Counted from the first letter of the stretch, positions 1-7,031 are shown. The stretch is 14,908 nt of DNA from Candidatus Omnitrophota bacterium (GCA_029557025.1 JAKPRU010000504.1:1-14908); one strand, 5' to 3'. Translations and numbers: made by a program. Notes: generated by a model not told the origin, from the sequence alone.

Positions 1-569
1 GGGACAAAGAAACCATCTCGAAAATCTGCAAGGTTCTTCAATCGCAGCCGCAGGTCGGCGTGGTGTTCACGCCATCAGATGCAGAAGACGGGAGTCTCCT
101 GGGTGGTGTGCCGGGAACATTCTCGTTTGATGCTGTCCACTGGAGTCACCCCAGAGCCGGTGCGATTCTGTTTTCCAAGGCCTGGTCGGACCGGAAAGGG
201 CCATTCGGCTATCCCGGCACAAGCGCCAACGAGGGCACAGCGGGTCATGGAACCTCCAGCCCGTTCGATATTCATAATGTGCTGATTATGAAGGGACCGC
301 GGATCCGCACCGGCAGTCGATCAACCGTTCCAACTGCAAATGTAGACATCGCGCCAACTGTGTGTCGGATAGTCGGCGTCGAACCGCCGGACTATATGGA
401 CGGACGAGTGATCCAGGAGGCTTTTGAGGACGGTCCTCACCCCTTTGCGGTTCCATATCAAACAAAGGTTGTTCGGAGTTCGGACGGAGTATTCATTTTG
501 CGTTGCTCAACGGTCGAACAAGGCGAACGGAAGAATTCTCACTACTTCGACTTTGCGGGAAGGGAGTGA
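1..569 (+). CDS. Alkaline phosphatase superfamily hydrolase, C-terminal part (5' truncated)
   Basis: The reading frame is open from the first bases (codons start at position 3), so the N-terminus lies outside the window; 188 codons remain before TGA at 567-569. What is seen is the C-terminal signature of type I phosphodiesterase, nucleotide pyrophosphatase and sulfatase-like enzymes. A metal-binding-type 'GHGTSSPFDIHN' block (H at about codon 80) is followed by 'LIMKGPRI', then 'NVDIAPTVCRIVGV', and then 'MDGRVIQEAF', the usual order at the end of this fold. Members hydrolyse phosphate or sulfate esters using two metal ions. The nucleophile and first metal site would be upstream, so the substrate cannot be told. 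A GTG at position 60 is an internal codon and not a likely start. The gene converges on the ceramidase-like gene with an 85-bp gap. The fold assignment is fairly sure; the exact family is not. Confidence 0.8.
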   Translation, partial: DKETISKICKVLQSQPQVGVVFTPSDAEDGSLLGGVPGTFSFDAVHWSHPRAGAILFSKAWSDRKGPFGYPGTSANEGTAGHGTSSPFDIHNVLIMKGPRIRTGSRSTVPTANVDIAPTVCRIVGVEPPDYMDGRVIQEAFEDGPHPFAVPYQTKVVRSSDGVFILRCSTVEQGERKNSHYFDFAGRE

Positions 570-654
570 TCTATCATACAGACACACCTCGCTCTGCCCC
601 TCTCCCAATTGCGGATTGGGGATTACGGATTTTCAGAGAGGCGCGTTTTTCTTA
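570..654. repeat. Convergent intergenic gap with 7-bp tandem repeat and small stem-loop
   Basis: The 85-bp gap lies between two convergent stop codons. Positions 612-632 are three 7-bp units (CGGATTG, GGGATTA, CGGATTT), which put GATT at 614, 621 and 628. The arm CCCAAT (604-609) can pair with ATTGGG (615-620) around a 5-nt loop. This could terminate transcripts, but no T-tract follows directly on either strand, so I call a repeat and not a terminator. Confidence 0.5.
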
Positions 655-1989
655 TTACTCCAGGACGGATTTTCCGGCCTTGATCGCGGATTCGGTCATC
701 AGTGTGCCGAGGGTTCGGCCATAGAATGAAGCCGTGGCCTCATATCCGCCCTGGTCATACTCCTCCGGCGGGAGAATGTATCCCACCACATCGTTTACCA
801 ATCCCACCACCAATGCGGTTACCTTGCCGGAGGACTCGAGTTCGGTTCGGATTTTCATGCCTAATGCCGAGGTCATTTCTCCGGGAATGCCGACCATCAC
901 CAGGGAGCCGATCCGCAGCGCTGAAATAGTGACCTCGTTGGGGAACGCCTGTTCGACGAAGGCGAGCGCCTGTTTTTCATCCATCTTGTATTCTTCTCCG
1001 GCGATCGCGGCGAATTGGGGGAACAGGCTTTTCGGGGGGAGTTTGACCGGCAACTCGGTCGCTTTAAGAATGGGATTTTCCATGAGGATGGAGGAATCCA
1101 GGCACTCCAATACTTTTTCACTCACGCGCTTCCCGAACGTGGTCATTTTCTCAATATCGCTGCTTCCCTCGGGACGGACTGTCGTGACATCGCCTTGTGC
1201 GCCATTGAGATAGAGGACTGTGATACCCGCGCCGATGTTCTTTTCCAGGGTTCGGCAGAGCGCGCCGGGCCAGTCCGCGGAGATTTCCATCATATCCGCG
1301 CCGAGGATGGTGGGATGGGCGGCAAAATGGACAATCATGGCGACAGGTTGTTCCTCACCGGCGCTGATACTGAGAACGGTCAGGCGATTGTCCACGGTTG
1401 CATCATCGCGACGATTGCGGATCAGCCCTTCGGTTTCCAGTGTGCCCAAGGCGATCCGAACCGGTTTGGCATCGGCCATTGCCTGGAACACGGACAGTGC
1501 GACAATGTTTGCGGTCCAGTCGAGCAGCCAGGGATCATACATCCCGATTGCCGCATTCCCGGCCGTATTGTTTGAGTTCATTGCCATGGCCTCCGGCGCA
1601 GAATGGCTGTGGGTGGCGGCCATGAACAGGAATACATCCTCTTTTCCGCCTTCTTGCAGGCGGCTGCGGACGGCATCCGCCAAGCTGAACGGGATATAAA
1701 GAAGGTCGCAGGATACCAAGGCCACTTTGGTGTCCCCCTGTTCCAGATACACGGCACGGCTCATCACGGGGTCATGCACGCCCGTGGCCGGTTTTCCGTT
1801 TCGGTCGCCGTATCCTCCCAGGGGGATATCATGGGCCTTCGGGTCCGGCGTGATGCTGATGGAGGAGCTTCCAGCGAGCAACGGGGGGCTGTCGGATTTC
1901 CCCTGAACGGGACAGCCGAACAGAAAGACGGCCATGGCAATCAGGAGACCTGTTCCGAGTATCTGATGGAGATTCGCTTGTTTTTGCAT
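655..1989 (-). CDS. Neutral/alkaline ceramidase-like lipoprotein (short form)
   Basis: The predicted protein has 444 aa. I start at the ATG at 1989 because GGGAG stands about 7 nt upstream and because the protein then opens with a lipoprotein signal (hydrophobic 14-24, lipobox LFGC at 23-26). An in-frame ATG at 2052 would add 21 poor residues. The body follows the N-terminal hydrolase domain of neutral ceramidases, which cleave the amide bond of ceramide with a zinc ion. Visible are a THSHS block (126-130, His ligands), HFAAHP (221-226), NGAQGDVTT (262-270), PGEMT (369-373, metal-ligand-type Glu371) and YILPPEEY (404-411). In true ceramidases the GDVSP serine is the nucleophile; here the aligned residue is Thr269. 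The roughly 200-residue C-terminal Ig-like domain of full-length ceramidases is absent. Such short homologues are common in environmental bacteria and their substrates are generally unknown. The family fold is fairly sure; ceramidase activity is not. Confidence 0.82.
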   Translation of the reverse strand: MQKQANLHQILGTGLLIAMAVFLFGCPVQGKSDSPPLLAGSSSISITPDPKAHDIPLGGYGDRNGKPATGVHDPVMSRAVYLEQGDTKVALVSCDLLYIPFSLADAVRSRLQEGGKEDVFLFMAATHSHSAPEAMAMNSNNTAGNAAIGMYDPWLLDWTANIVALSVFQAMADAKPVRIALGTLETEGLIRNRRDDATVDNRLTVLSISAGEEQPVAMIVHFAAHPTILGADMMEISADWPGALCRTLEKNIGAGITVLYLNGAQGDVTTVRPEGSSDIEKMTTFGKRVSEKVLECLDSSILMENPILKATELPVKLPPKSLFPQFAAIAGEEYKMDEKQALAFVEQAFPNEVTISALRIGSLVMVGIPGEMTSALGMKIRTELESSGKVTALVVGLVNDVVGYILPPEEYDQGGYEATASFYGRTLGTLMTESAIKAGKSVLE

Positions 1990-2016
1990 CTTTTTTCTCC
2001 CATTTCGGATTGAGTC

Positions 2017-2029
2017 CGGCATGATGCCG
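2017..2029. repeat. 13-bp palindrome in the ceramidase-like gene's leader
   Basis: CGGCAT-G-ATGCCG is a perfect inverted repeat with 6-bp arms, between the predicted minus-strand promoter and the start at 1989. It could be a protein-binding site or a small leader hairpin. No function is shown by the sequence. Confidence 0.35.
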
Positions 2030-2032
2030 CTG

Positions 2033-2060
2033 TTGTACGTGACAAAATACATCCTATACT
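2033..2060 (+). promoter_or_regulatory. Candidate sigma-70-type promoter for the NTR-like gene
   Basis: TATACT (2055-2060) matches 5 of 6 positions of the -10 consensus. TTGTAC (2033-2038) matches only 3 of 6 of the -35, with a 16-bp spacer. The predicted start of transcription falls in or next to the 12-bp palindrome at 2062-2073. The -35 is weak, so this is tentative. Confidence 0.35.
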
Positions 2061-2081
2061 ATTACAATTGTAAGAAGACAA
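2053..2081 (-). promoter_or_regulatory. Candidate promoter for the ceramidase-like gene
   Basis: Read on the minus strand, TTGTCT (2081-2076) and TATAGG (2058-2053) are 17 bp apart, each matching 4 of 6 consensus positions. The spacer contains the palindrome at 2062-2073. It overlaps the plus-strand candidate promoter, giving a compact divergent promoter. Sigma-70-type reading is assumed. Confidence 0.3.
2062..2073. promoter_or_regulatory. Candidate BlaI/MecI/CopY-type operator
   Basis: TTACAATTGTAA is a perfect 12-bp palindrome containing TACA-AT-TGTA, which fits the TACAnnTGTA operator core known for BlaI, MecI and CopY repressors. It lies in the spacer of the minus-strand candidate promoter and at the expected transcription start of the plus-strand one, so a bound repressor could silence both genes. 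No repressor gene of this family is in the window, and a single AT-rich palindrome can arise by chance. Confidence 0.35.
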
Positions 2082-2128
2082 GTTCACAAAGGAGTGGTTG
2101 CCGGTTTGTTTTTGAACCGGAATCGATC

Positions 2129-2737
2129 ATGAAAAAACACACGGTTGTTATTTTTCTTGCGCTCATTTTTCTGTCTGCGGGTGCGGCCCAATCGTCCAAA
2201 GTCCTGCCGCTGAATCTTCCCCAGATCGTGGAAGATGCAGGGAAGATTTTTGTCGGCAAGTGCACCGAGGTAAAAAGCGGTAAGGACCCGGAGAGCCAAC
2301 TTGTTGTCACATGGATTACTTTCAAGGTTTCGCGGGGGATCAAGGGAGATGTTCAAGAGACCGAAACGATCAAACAGATCGGTGGGAGCCACGAGGGGTT
2401 AACTGTGAGCACATTCACTCCCAAGTTCAAAGTGGGTGAGGAAGTCCTTCTTTTTGTGTATCCCCCAAGTTCGGTCGGGCTGACCAGTGCGGTGGGATTG
2501 AACCAGGGGAAGTTCCTGGTTTATTCCGACAAAGAGACAGGCAAGAAAAAGGTCACCAATGGAATGCCGGAGAATGTTTTGTTTTCGCCTCAGCCCAGTA
2601 AAATCGGCAAGAAGCGGGGATATCAGATTCAGGGGGAGAACGACCCTGTTCTTGCCGGAGCCAGGACCATGGAGCTGGAACCTTTCATTGAAAGTGTCAA
2701 GGCCATGGTGAAGATGACAAAGAAAGAAACCGAGTAA
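2129..2737 (+). CDS. Small exported protein with NTR/TIMP-like pattern, function unknown
   Basis: The predicted protein has 202 aa. The ATG at 2129 gives a classic signal peptide (MKKH, hydrophobic 6-18, likely cleavage near AGA-AQ at 19-21). An upstream in-frame ATG at 2021 would put 36 unlikely residues before it. The Shine-Dalgarno is weak (GG at 2119-2120); a strong AAAGGAG at 2088-2094 is too far away (35 nt) and out of frame for a nearby GTG or TTG start. The mature part has the order 'IFVGKCTEV', 'ITFKVSRGIKGD', 'KQIGG', 'FKVGEEVLLFVYP', 'GLNQGKFLV', the run of beta strands seen in bacterial proteins with a netrin-like (NTR/TIMP-like) domain, secreted proteins of unknown role. The C-terminal 60 residues are Lys-rich and I do not recognise them. 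It is divergent from the ceramidase-like gene and may be co-regulated with it. The secreted call is firm; the fold is tentative. Confidence 0.7.
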   Translation: MKKHTVVIFLALIFLSAGAAQSSKVLPLNLPQIVEDAGKIFVGKCTEVKSGKDPESQLVVTWITFKVSRGIKGDVQETETIKQIGGSHEGLTVSTFTPKFKVGEEVLLFVYPPSSVGLTSAVGLNQGKFLVYSDKETGKKKVTNGMPENVLFSPQPSKIGKKRGYQIQGENDPVLAGARTMELEPFIESVKAMVKMTKKETE

Positions 2738-2901
2738 TTTCCCTCTTTTTTCCCCGGATGAATGATATTGCATTCAGTTGACGTCGGAGGGGGAGCGATA
2801 TGGATTGTACGATCAGGGTGCGGTGAGCCGCCCGGCAGCGCAACCGGAAAAAACAGCTTGTCCGGATTAAATTGCTGCCTGGATTGGATGGAGAAAACCG
2901 G
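2738..2901. other. Intergenic gap upstream of the MBL gene
   Basis: The 164-bp gap holds TTGACG at 2778-2783, 5 of 6 matches to a -35 box, but the best -10 partners (TATGGA at 2799-2804 or TGGATT at 2801-2806) match only 3 of 6. It also holds a small GCGG/CCGC hairpin near 2820-2835 and the arms CCGGA/TCCGG at 2844-2848 and 2861-2865. No convincing terminator follows the NTR-like gene: the T-rich CTCTTTTTTCC after its stop has no stem. Confidence 0.3.
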
Positions 2902-3879
2902 TTGAAAATCTGCATTCGTGGTGCGCGCGGGTCTATTCCAACCCCGATTTCCTCGGCGGAGATTGCCGAAAAAATTGCGGATGTTCTCTGGTCCACCCAA
3001 GGCCGGGCTTTTGCGGGGAAAGAGGAAGTCATGGAGTATCTCCGATCGCTTCCATTGATGCAAAGAGGGACGGTGGGGGGGAATACGGCCTGCATTGAAG
3101 TGCGACAAGGTGAGGAGGCGGTCGTTCTGGACGCGGGAACAGGGATTCGCTCTCTCGGTTCGGATCTTATGAAAGGGCCGTGCGGCAAAGGGAAGGGCGT
3201 GGTTCACCTGTTGATGAGCCATACGCATTGGGACCATATAATCGGGTTCCCGTTTTTCCAGCCGGCTTATGTACGCGGCAACCGGATTATCGTTTATGGA
3301 GTTCACGATGAACTGCAAAAGCGATTTGAAATCCAGCAGAATCCTCTTTACTTTCCGGTCCCCTTGAATGCCATGCCCGCCGAAATCGAGTTCCGGCAAA
3401 TCCGAGAAGGTGAAGCATTTGCGATCGGGTCTCTTCGGATTCGTACCATGGAACTCCATCATCCCGGGAAGGCGTATGCCTACCGGATTGAGGATGACAC
3501 CGGATTATTTGTCTATGCGACCGATGGGGAATACAAGGACCTGAGCCAGGCGATGATGCGTCCCTGCCTCGACTTCTTTCGAGATGCGGACATTCTGATT
3601 TTTGATTCGCAATACACCTTCCATGAAACAATGCTCAAGGAGGCGTGGGGGCACAGCTCCTCCATTATCGGGATGGATATTGCTGTAGCCGCCGGGGTGC
3701 GGCACCTTCTGATGTTCCATCACGAGCCGGCCAATCAGGACAAGAGAATCCTGAACCTTCTCGAAGAAACCCGGCGGTATTGCCGTCACGCTCACCCGCA
3801 GGCACGTTGCGTGGTCAATCTGGCCTGTGAGGGGATTGTGCTGGATCCTTCCGAACCGCCGGTGGAAATCGCGTTTTGA
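2902..3879 (+). CDS. MBL-fold metallohydrolase (cyclic phosphodiesterase-like)
   Basis: The predicted protein has 325 aa. I choose the TTG at 2902 because GGAG (2890-2893) lies 8 nt upstream and because the protein then opens with 'MKICIRGARGSIPTP', where this family normally begins; TTGs at 2872 and 2884 are in frame but less well placed. The metal-site motifs are in order: SHTHWDH (106-112), His186/187, ATDGEY with Asp208 (206-211), WGHSS with His251 (249-253), and FHHEP with His273/274. 'GGNTACIEV' (59-67) precedes them. This arrangement is that of metallo-beta-lactamase-fold phosphodiesterases acting on phosphate diesters, such as the 1,2-cyclic phosphate PhnP group and cAMP-type enzymes; the substrate here is open. 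About 45 residues, mostly helical-looking, separate RGS from GGNT, longer than in the minimal form; I believe this variant recurs in the family. There is no signal peptide, so it is cytoplasmic. Confidence 0.85.
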   Translation: MKICIRGARGSIPTPISSAEIAEKIADVLWSTQGRAFAGKEEVMEYLRSLPLMQRGTVGGNTACIEVRQGEEAVVLDAGTGIRSLGSDLMKGPCGKGKGVVHLLMSHTHWDHIIGFPFFQPAYVRGNRIIVYGVHDELQKRFEIQQNPLYFPVPLNAMPAEIEFRQIREGEAFAIGSLRIRTMELHHPGKAYAYRIEDDTGLFVYATDGEYKDLSQAMMRPCLDFFRDADILIFDSQYTFHETMLKEAWGHSSSIIGMDIAVAAGVRHLLMFHHEPANQDKRILNLLEETRRYCRHAHPQARCVVNLACEGIVLDPSEPPVEIAF

Positions 3880-3894
3880 AGTATGATTTCTTTG

Positions 3895-3979
3895 TCAGAA
3901 CCATGATTCGCCTGATTATGGGATTACCCTGATTTTCTTAATCATGGTGATCCGGTAATCCCACGAATCACGGTTCAGA
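3895..3979. repeat. Long phased GATT/AATC palindrome (possible bidirectional hairpin)
   Basis: Two 40-nt arms (3895-3934 and 3940-3979) flank a 5-nt centre (TTCTT). Pairing them by hand gives 33 of 40 pairs, including two G-T pairs; the mismatches are at 3897, 3903, 3911-3913, 3920 and 3929. The left arm has GATT at 3905, 3914, 3922 and 3931. The right arm has its complement AATC (once GATC) at 3940, 3949, 3957 and 3966, so the spacing is 9, 8, 9 / 9 / 9, 8, 9. It lies between the convergent MBL and radical SAM genes and could end or protect both transcripts, but no T-tract flanks it. It looks like a dispersed intergenic repeat and not a simple terminator. Confidence 0.75.
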
Positions 3980-4089
3980 TTTCTCCGCACTCGAATCTTG
4001 TGCCGCCGCTTTTTTGACAGTGAAGTTCATTTTCCACCTGCGGTTCTTTCTCAAAGACCTTCGTTTCCCGCCGTGAGGACGGAGTAGGG

Positions 4090-5556
4090 TCACACGCGGG
4101 AGAACAGGCGGTGACGGCTCAGAGTGAACTTGAGGGAGTTCCAGGTCCCTCGTGGGTGTGCCAGCAAGCGTTTCAAATGACGCGGGTGACGGAACGGCCG
4201 GATGAGTTTGTGCCATTCCCATTCTTTGTATGCCTGTTTGAGTGCGTGTTCGAGATCCGCCGGTGAGAGGCATTCGGTGCGGATAACAGCGGTGCTCATG
4301 CCATCGTATCGGGAAAAGTCCTCGGTCACGATCATCCCCGCATTGCGCATATCCTGGTAGAAGGATGAGCCGGGATAAGGCGTCATGATGGAGTATTGAA
4401 CGGTTTCCGGGTCGAGACGTTTGGACAGGTCGATGGTTTTGCGGATGGTTTCCCAGGTTTCGCCGGGCAATCCGAACGAGAAGGTGAGGTGCTGCCGGAT
4501 GCCCAGTTCACGGGTGATGCGGACGGTTTCCTCTACGCGGTCCAGATCGAGGCCCTTTTTTGCGCGGTCAATCAGTTCCTGGGAAGCGGACTCCACTCCG
4601 TACTTGATCGCCACGAGACCGGCGTCTTTCATGGCCTGAAGCGTCTCGCGGTCTGATGTATCGGCGCGGGCCATGGCTGCCCAGGGGAGACCCAGATTCC
4701 GTTTTCGCATCTCCTCGCAGAGCGCCAGAATCCGCTTCTTTCCGATGTTGAACGTGTCATCGTCGAAATAGACGGAGCGGAAACCGTACTCATTCTTCAT
4801 GGCTTCAATTTCATCCACGACATCCACGGGATTGCGGGTGCGATACAGATTGTTCCCATACATAATCTGGGGCCATGCACAGAAAACGCACTGAAACGGG
4901 CATCCACGGCTCGCCCAGATCTGCAATGTCGGTTCGGGAATAGCGCCCGGCTGGTCATAGTAATTCCGTATCGGCAGATGTTTGCGGGATGGCCACGGGA
5001 GACTGTCGAGATCCCGGATTACCTCTGCGCGAGGGTTGACAATTCCTCTGCCGCCGGAATCGCGAAATCCCAACCCGCGGATAGCCTCCATCTTGCCGCC
5101 TGTTTCCAATGCGGAAACCAAGTCCCGCAGAATGTATTCGTATTCGCCTTGAAGAACATAATGGACTTCCGGCACGCGCTCGAAAAAAGCCGGTTCATAC
5201 ATGCCCAAGTGTGGTCCGCAGAACACAATAGAGGATTCCGGGCATTGTTTTTTTGCCTCACGCGCCTGGCGCAAATCCGTGTCCATGGAAGCGGTGGAGA
5301 CTTCGAGTACAATCAGGTCGGGTTGGAATTTCTCGATGCGGGAAAGGAACTCCTGCTCTGTGATGCGTTCGGCAATCCCATCCACCAGGCAGCAATCGTG
5401 ACCCTCACGTTCCAGCACAGCTGTTGCATAGGCCAGGTAGAAGGGAAACGGCATGTACCGGTTGCACGATTCCTCAAAGTGAGGCCAGCGGGACCCCGCA
5501 CGGACGCCATACGCGCCATCTTTACACCAGGGACCATTTCCCAGGAAGACTCGCAT
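4090..5556 (-). CDS. B12-binding-type radical SAM enzyme
   Basis: The predicted protein has 488 aa. Two ATGs are adjacent (5559 and 5556); the second is better spaced from AGGGAG (about 5 nt against 1-2 nt), so I use 5556. The N-terminal 30-150 region has the pattern of a cobalamin-binding Rossmann domain ('YLAYATAVLEREGHD', 'DLIVLEVSTAS', 'IVFCGPHLG', 'YVLQGEYE'). It lacks the DxHxxG cobalt-ligand motif, as many members do. The radical SAM core follows, with cluster cysteines C219, C223 and C226 in 'SRGCPFQCVFC', then 'VYFDDDTFN' (262-270), 'IKYGVESAS' (317-325), 'SFGLPGET' (360-367) and 'SIMTPYPGS' (389-397). Enzymes of this class (BchE-like and many methyltransferases) cut SAM to a 5'-deoxyadenosyl radical; the substrate cannot be deduced. 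The basic tail (450-488) could touch a membrane or nucleic acid, which is only a guess. It is the last gene of the purN unit, 21 bp behind the Yip1-like gene. Confidence 0.88.
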   Translation of the reverse strand: MRVFLGNGPWCKDGAYGVRAGSRWPHFEESCNRYMPFPFYLAYATAVLEREGHDCCLVDGIAERITEQEFLSRIEKFQPDLIVLEVSTASMDTDLRQAREAKKQCPESSIVFCGPHLGMYEPAFFERVPEVHYVLQGEYEYILRDLVSALETGGKMEAIRGLGFRDSGGRGIVNPRAEVIRDLDSLPWPSRKHLPIRNYYDQPGAIPEPTLQIWASRGCPFQCVFCAWPQIMYGNNLYRTRNPVDVVDEIEAMKNEYGFRSVYFDDDTFNIGKKRILALCEEMRKRNLGLPWAAMARADTSDRETLQAMKDAGLVAIKYGVESASQELIDRAKKGLDLDRVEETVRITRELGIRQHLTFSFGLPGETWETIRKTIDLSKRLDPETVQYSIMTPYPGSSFYQDMRNAGMIVTEDFSRYDGMSTAVIRTECLSPADLEHALKQAYKEWEWHKLIRPFRHPRHLKRLLAHPRGTWNSLKFTLSRHRLFSRV

Positions 5557-5577
5557 CATTCTCCCTCGTGATGAAAA

Positions 5578-6408
5578 TCAAGCGGGGACGCCTCCCCCGC
5601 TGCCGGCGGCTGCCAGGAAGAACAACAATCCTACCAGCAACGGTGAAATGGCCGCCAGAACGGATAACCAGCCGGAAATGCCGTGTACCTCGCGAAGCCC
5701 CAGTGCATTCATGGCGATCCAGCAGAAATACCCAATGAACATTCCGACAAACGGGATCAATAGAAAGAGAATCCCCACTAATGAGTAGCATCGAACCTGA
5801 AGAGTCACTTCGAATCCGCGCCGACCTCCGGCCAGGTACACGAAAATCTGCTGAATCCAGGAAGCCAGGATAATCTCCACGATCAGAAACTGCATGAGAT
5901 AATTCAACCATCGGGAGGGACTTCGGTTGGAGAAATAGATGGTCATCTTTTCGTAGACCGCATCGACCGGTTCAGCGGGTTCCCCTGTTGCCTTCACTTT
6001 CTGCAATTCCTGGGCGACCAGAGGGAGCAATAGCGTCTGATTAATAAGAATCCCCGGAAAATAAAACAGGAAGGTGCAGACAACGGCGAACAGCAGCGGC
6101 GCCCAAGGAGGGCTGACAGTCGGCAGTTGTCTGAAAAACCGGGTGGGCTGCAACATGGCATCACTGACGGTTTGTACGAACGCCCGAACAAATCCCAGTT
6201 CTTTGCGTCGAAGCCAGGGGATCAGGTTGGGCGATTGTGTTGAGTTCTCCATACCGGCCCGGCGCACAGAGGCAGCGAATCCGGCGAGGCATCGCCGACA
6301 GCAGGGTTCACCTTCCAGGCGCGGCACTTCCCGTGTGCCGATCGGCATGCCGCAGGTGCAGCAGATCGGTTCATCGGATCGGATCGACCAGTCATTCTGT
6401 TCGTTCAT
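5578..6408 (-). CDS. Zinc-ribbon Yip1-like integral membrane protein
   Basis: The predicted protein has 276 aa. The N-terminus carries a cytoplasmic-type zinc ribbon: CxxC at 16-19 and CxxC at 37-40, with 'CGMPIG' and 'CCRRCLAGF' around them. A linker (about 45-75) leads to 'VQTVSDAMLQPTRFFRQLP' (79-96), the typical entry of the YIP1 family. About four to five hydrophobic segments follow, at roughly 102-122, 168-192, 207-233 and 245-268. A hydrophilic segment around 135-165 separates the first two. In bacteria the YIP1 fold is widespread but without a settled function. The start ATG overlaps the purN stop by 4 bp (ATGA at 6408-6405), so translation is probably coupled to purN; the only nearby Shine-Dalgarno-like run, GGTGAG, is rather far. 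It sits in the middle of a three-gene unit. Family membership is likely; the role is unknown. Confidence 0.78.
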   Translation of the reverse strand: MNEQNDWSIRSDEPICCTCGMPIGTREVPRLEGEPCCRRCLAGFAASVRRAGMENSTQSPNLIPWLRRKELGFVRAFVQTVSDAMLQPTRFFRQLPTVSPPWAPLLFAVVCTFLFYFPGILINQTLLLPLVAQELQKVKATGEPAEPVDAVYEKMTIYFSNRSPSRWLNYLMQFLIVEIILASWIQQIFVYLAGGRRGFEVTLQVRCYSLVGILFLLIPFVGMFIGYFCWIAMNALGLREVHGISGWLSVLAAISPLLVGLLFFLAAAGSGGGVPA

Positions 6409-7031
6409 AACGGCAAAATTCTCACCCGTCTTCCCTCCACCTTGAGCCGGCCCGCGACGTGCAGCCGGATTGCTTCCGGGTAAATCTCACGCTCCGCTGC
6501 CTGGACCCGCTCCGCGAGGGTGTCCGGCGTATCGTTGTCCAGAACCTCCACGGCTTTCTGCAGGATGATCGGACCATGGTCATATTCCTCATCGACATAG
6601 TGGACCGTTGCGCCGGTGATTCTCGCACCCGACTCGATCACGGCCTCATGTACATGATGACCGTATAGCCCCTTTCCGCAAAAAGCGGGAATCAATGCGG
6701 GATGTACGTTGAGAATCCTTCTCTCGTAACGTTTCCCGATCCGAAAAAGAGACATGAATCCCGCCATGGCGATAAGATCGGGTTCGTAAGCATTCACCGC
6801 TTCACAAAGCGCTTGATTGAACTCCTCCCAAGTCGCATATTCTTTTCGTGCCACGAGGGTTGTCGGAATCCCATGTTTTTCTGCGCGAACAAGGCCATAC
6901 GCATCCGCCCGACTGGAAATCACGCCCACAATCCGCACCGGCAGTTGTCCGGCGTCGATCCGGTCAATGAAATTTTGGAGGGTGGTTCCCCCGCCCGAAA
7001 TCATGACCAACATACGCGGTGTTTCTGTCAT
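6405..7031 (-). CDS. purN: Phosphoribosylglycinamide formyltransferase (GAR transformylase)
   Basis: The predicted protein has 208 aa, close to the roughly 212 aa of E. coli PurN. It transfers a formyl group from 10-formyltetrahydrofolate to glycinamide ribonucleotide, a cytosolic step of purine synthesis. Seen in the sequence: phosphate-binding 'SGGGTTLQNF' (12-21), 'ISSRADAYGL' (38-47), 'AMAGFMSLF' (88-96), 'LNVHPALIPAF' (107-117) with catalytic Asn108 and His110, and 'YDHGPIILQ' (150-158) with the aspartate at 151. These match the Asn106, His108 and Asp144 of E. coli. I choose the ATG at 7031, which gives the usual short lead-in; an in-frame ATG at 7088 would add 19 residues and one at 7013 would remove 6. 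No strong Shine-Dalgarno decides between them. It is the first gene of the purN-yip1-radical SAM unit. Confidence 0.9.
   Translation of the reverse strand: MTETPRMLVMISGGGTTLQNFIDRIDAGQLPVRIVGVISSRADAYGLVRAEKHGIPTTLVARKEYATWEEFNQALCEAVNAYEPDLIAMAGFMSLFRIGKRYERRILNVHPALIPAFCGKGLYGHHVHEAVIESGARITGATVHYVDEEYDHGPIILQKAVEVLDNDTPDTLAERVQAAEREIYPEAIRLHVAGRLKVEGRRVRILPL

Noticed and set aside
1015..2013. Plus-strand frames of 136-186 codons opposite the ceramidase-like gene
   Set aside because: They mirror a gene with well-kept family motifs, and their own translations show no recognisable domain or good ribosome binding site.
2629..3462. Open minus-strand frame of 277 codons opposite the NTR-like and MBL genes
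   Set aside because: It has no domain pattern, is rich in Arg, Pro and His as antisense frames often are, and lies opposite two genes with clear motifs.
3968..4030. 20-codon minus-strand frame after the radical SAM gene, with AGGTGG 3 nt before its ATG
   Set aside because: It is very short, its stop lies inside the GATT/AATC palindrome, and one spacing match is not enough evidence for a gene.
4978..5571. Plus-strand frame of 197 codons opposite the radical SAM gene
   Set aside because: It is antisense to the B12-binding part of a clear gene and its translation has no known pattern.
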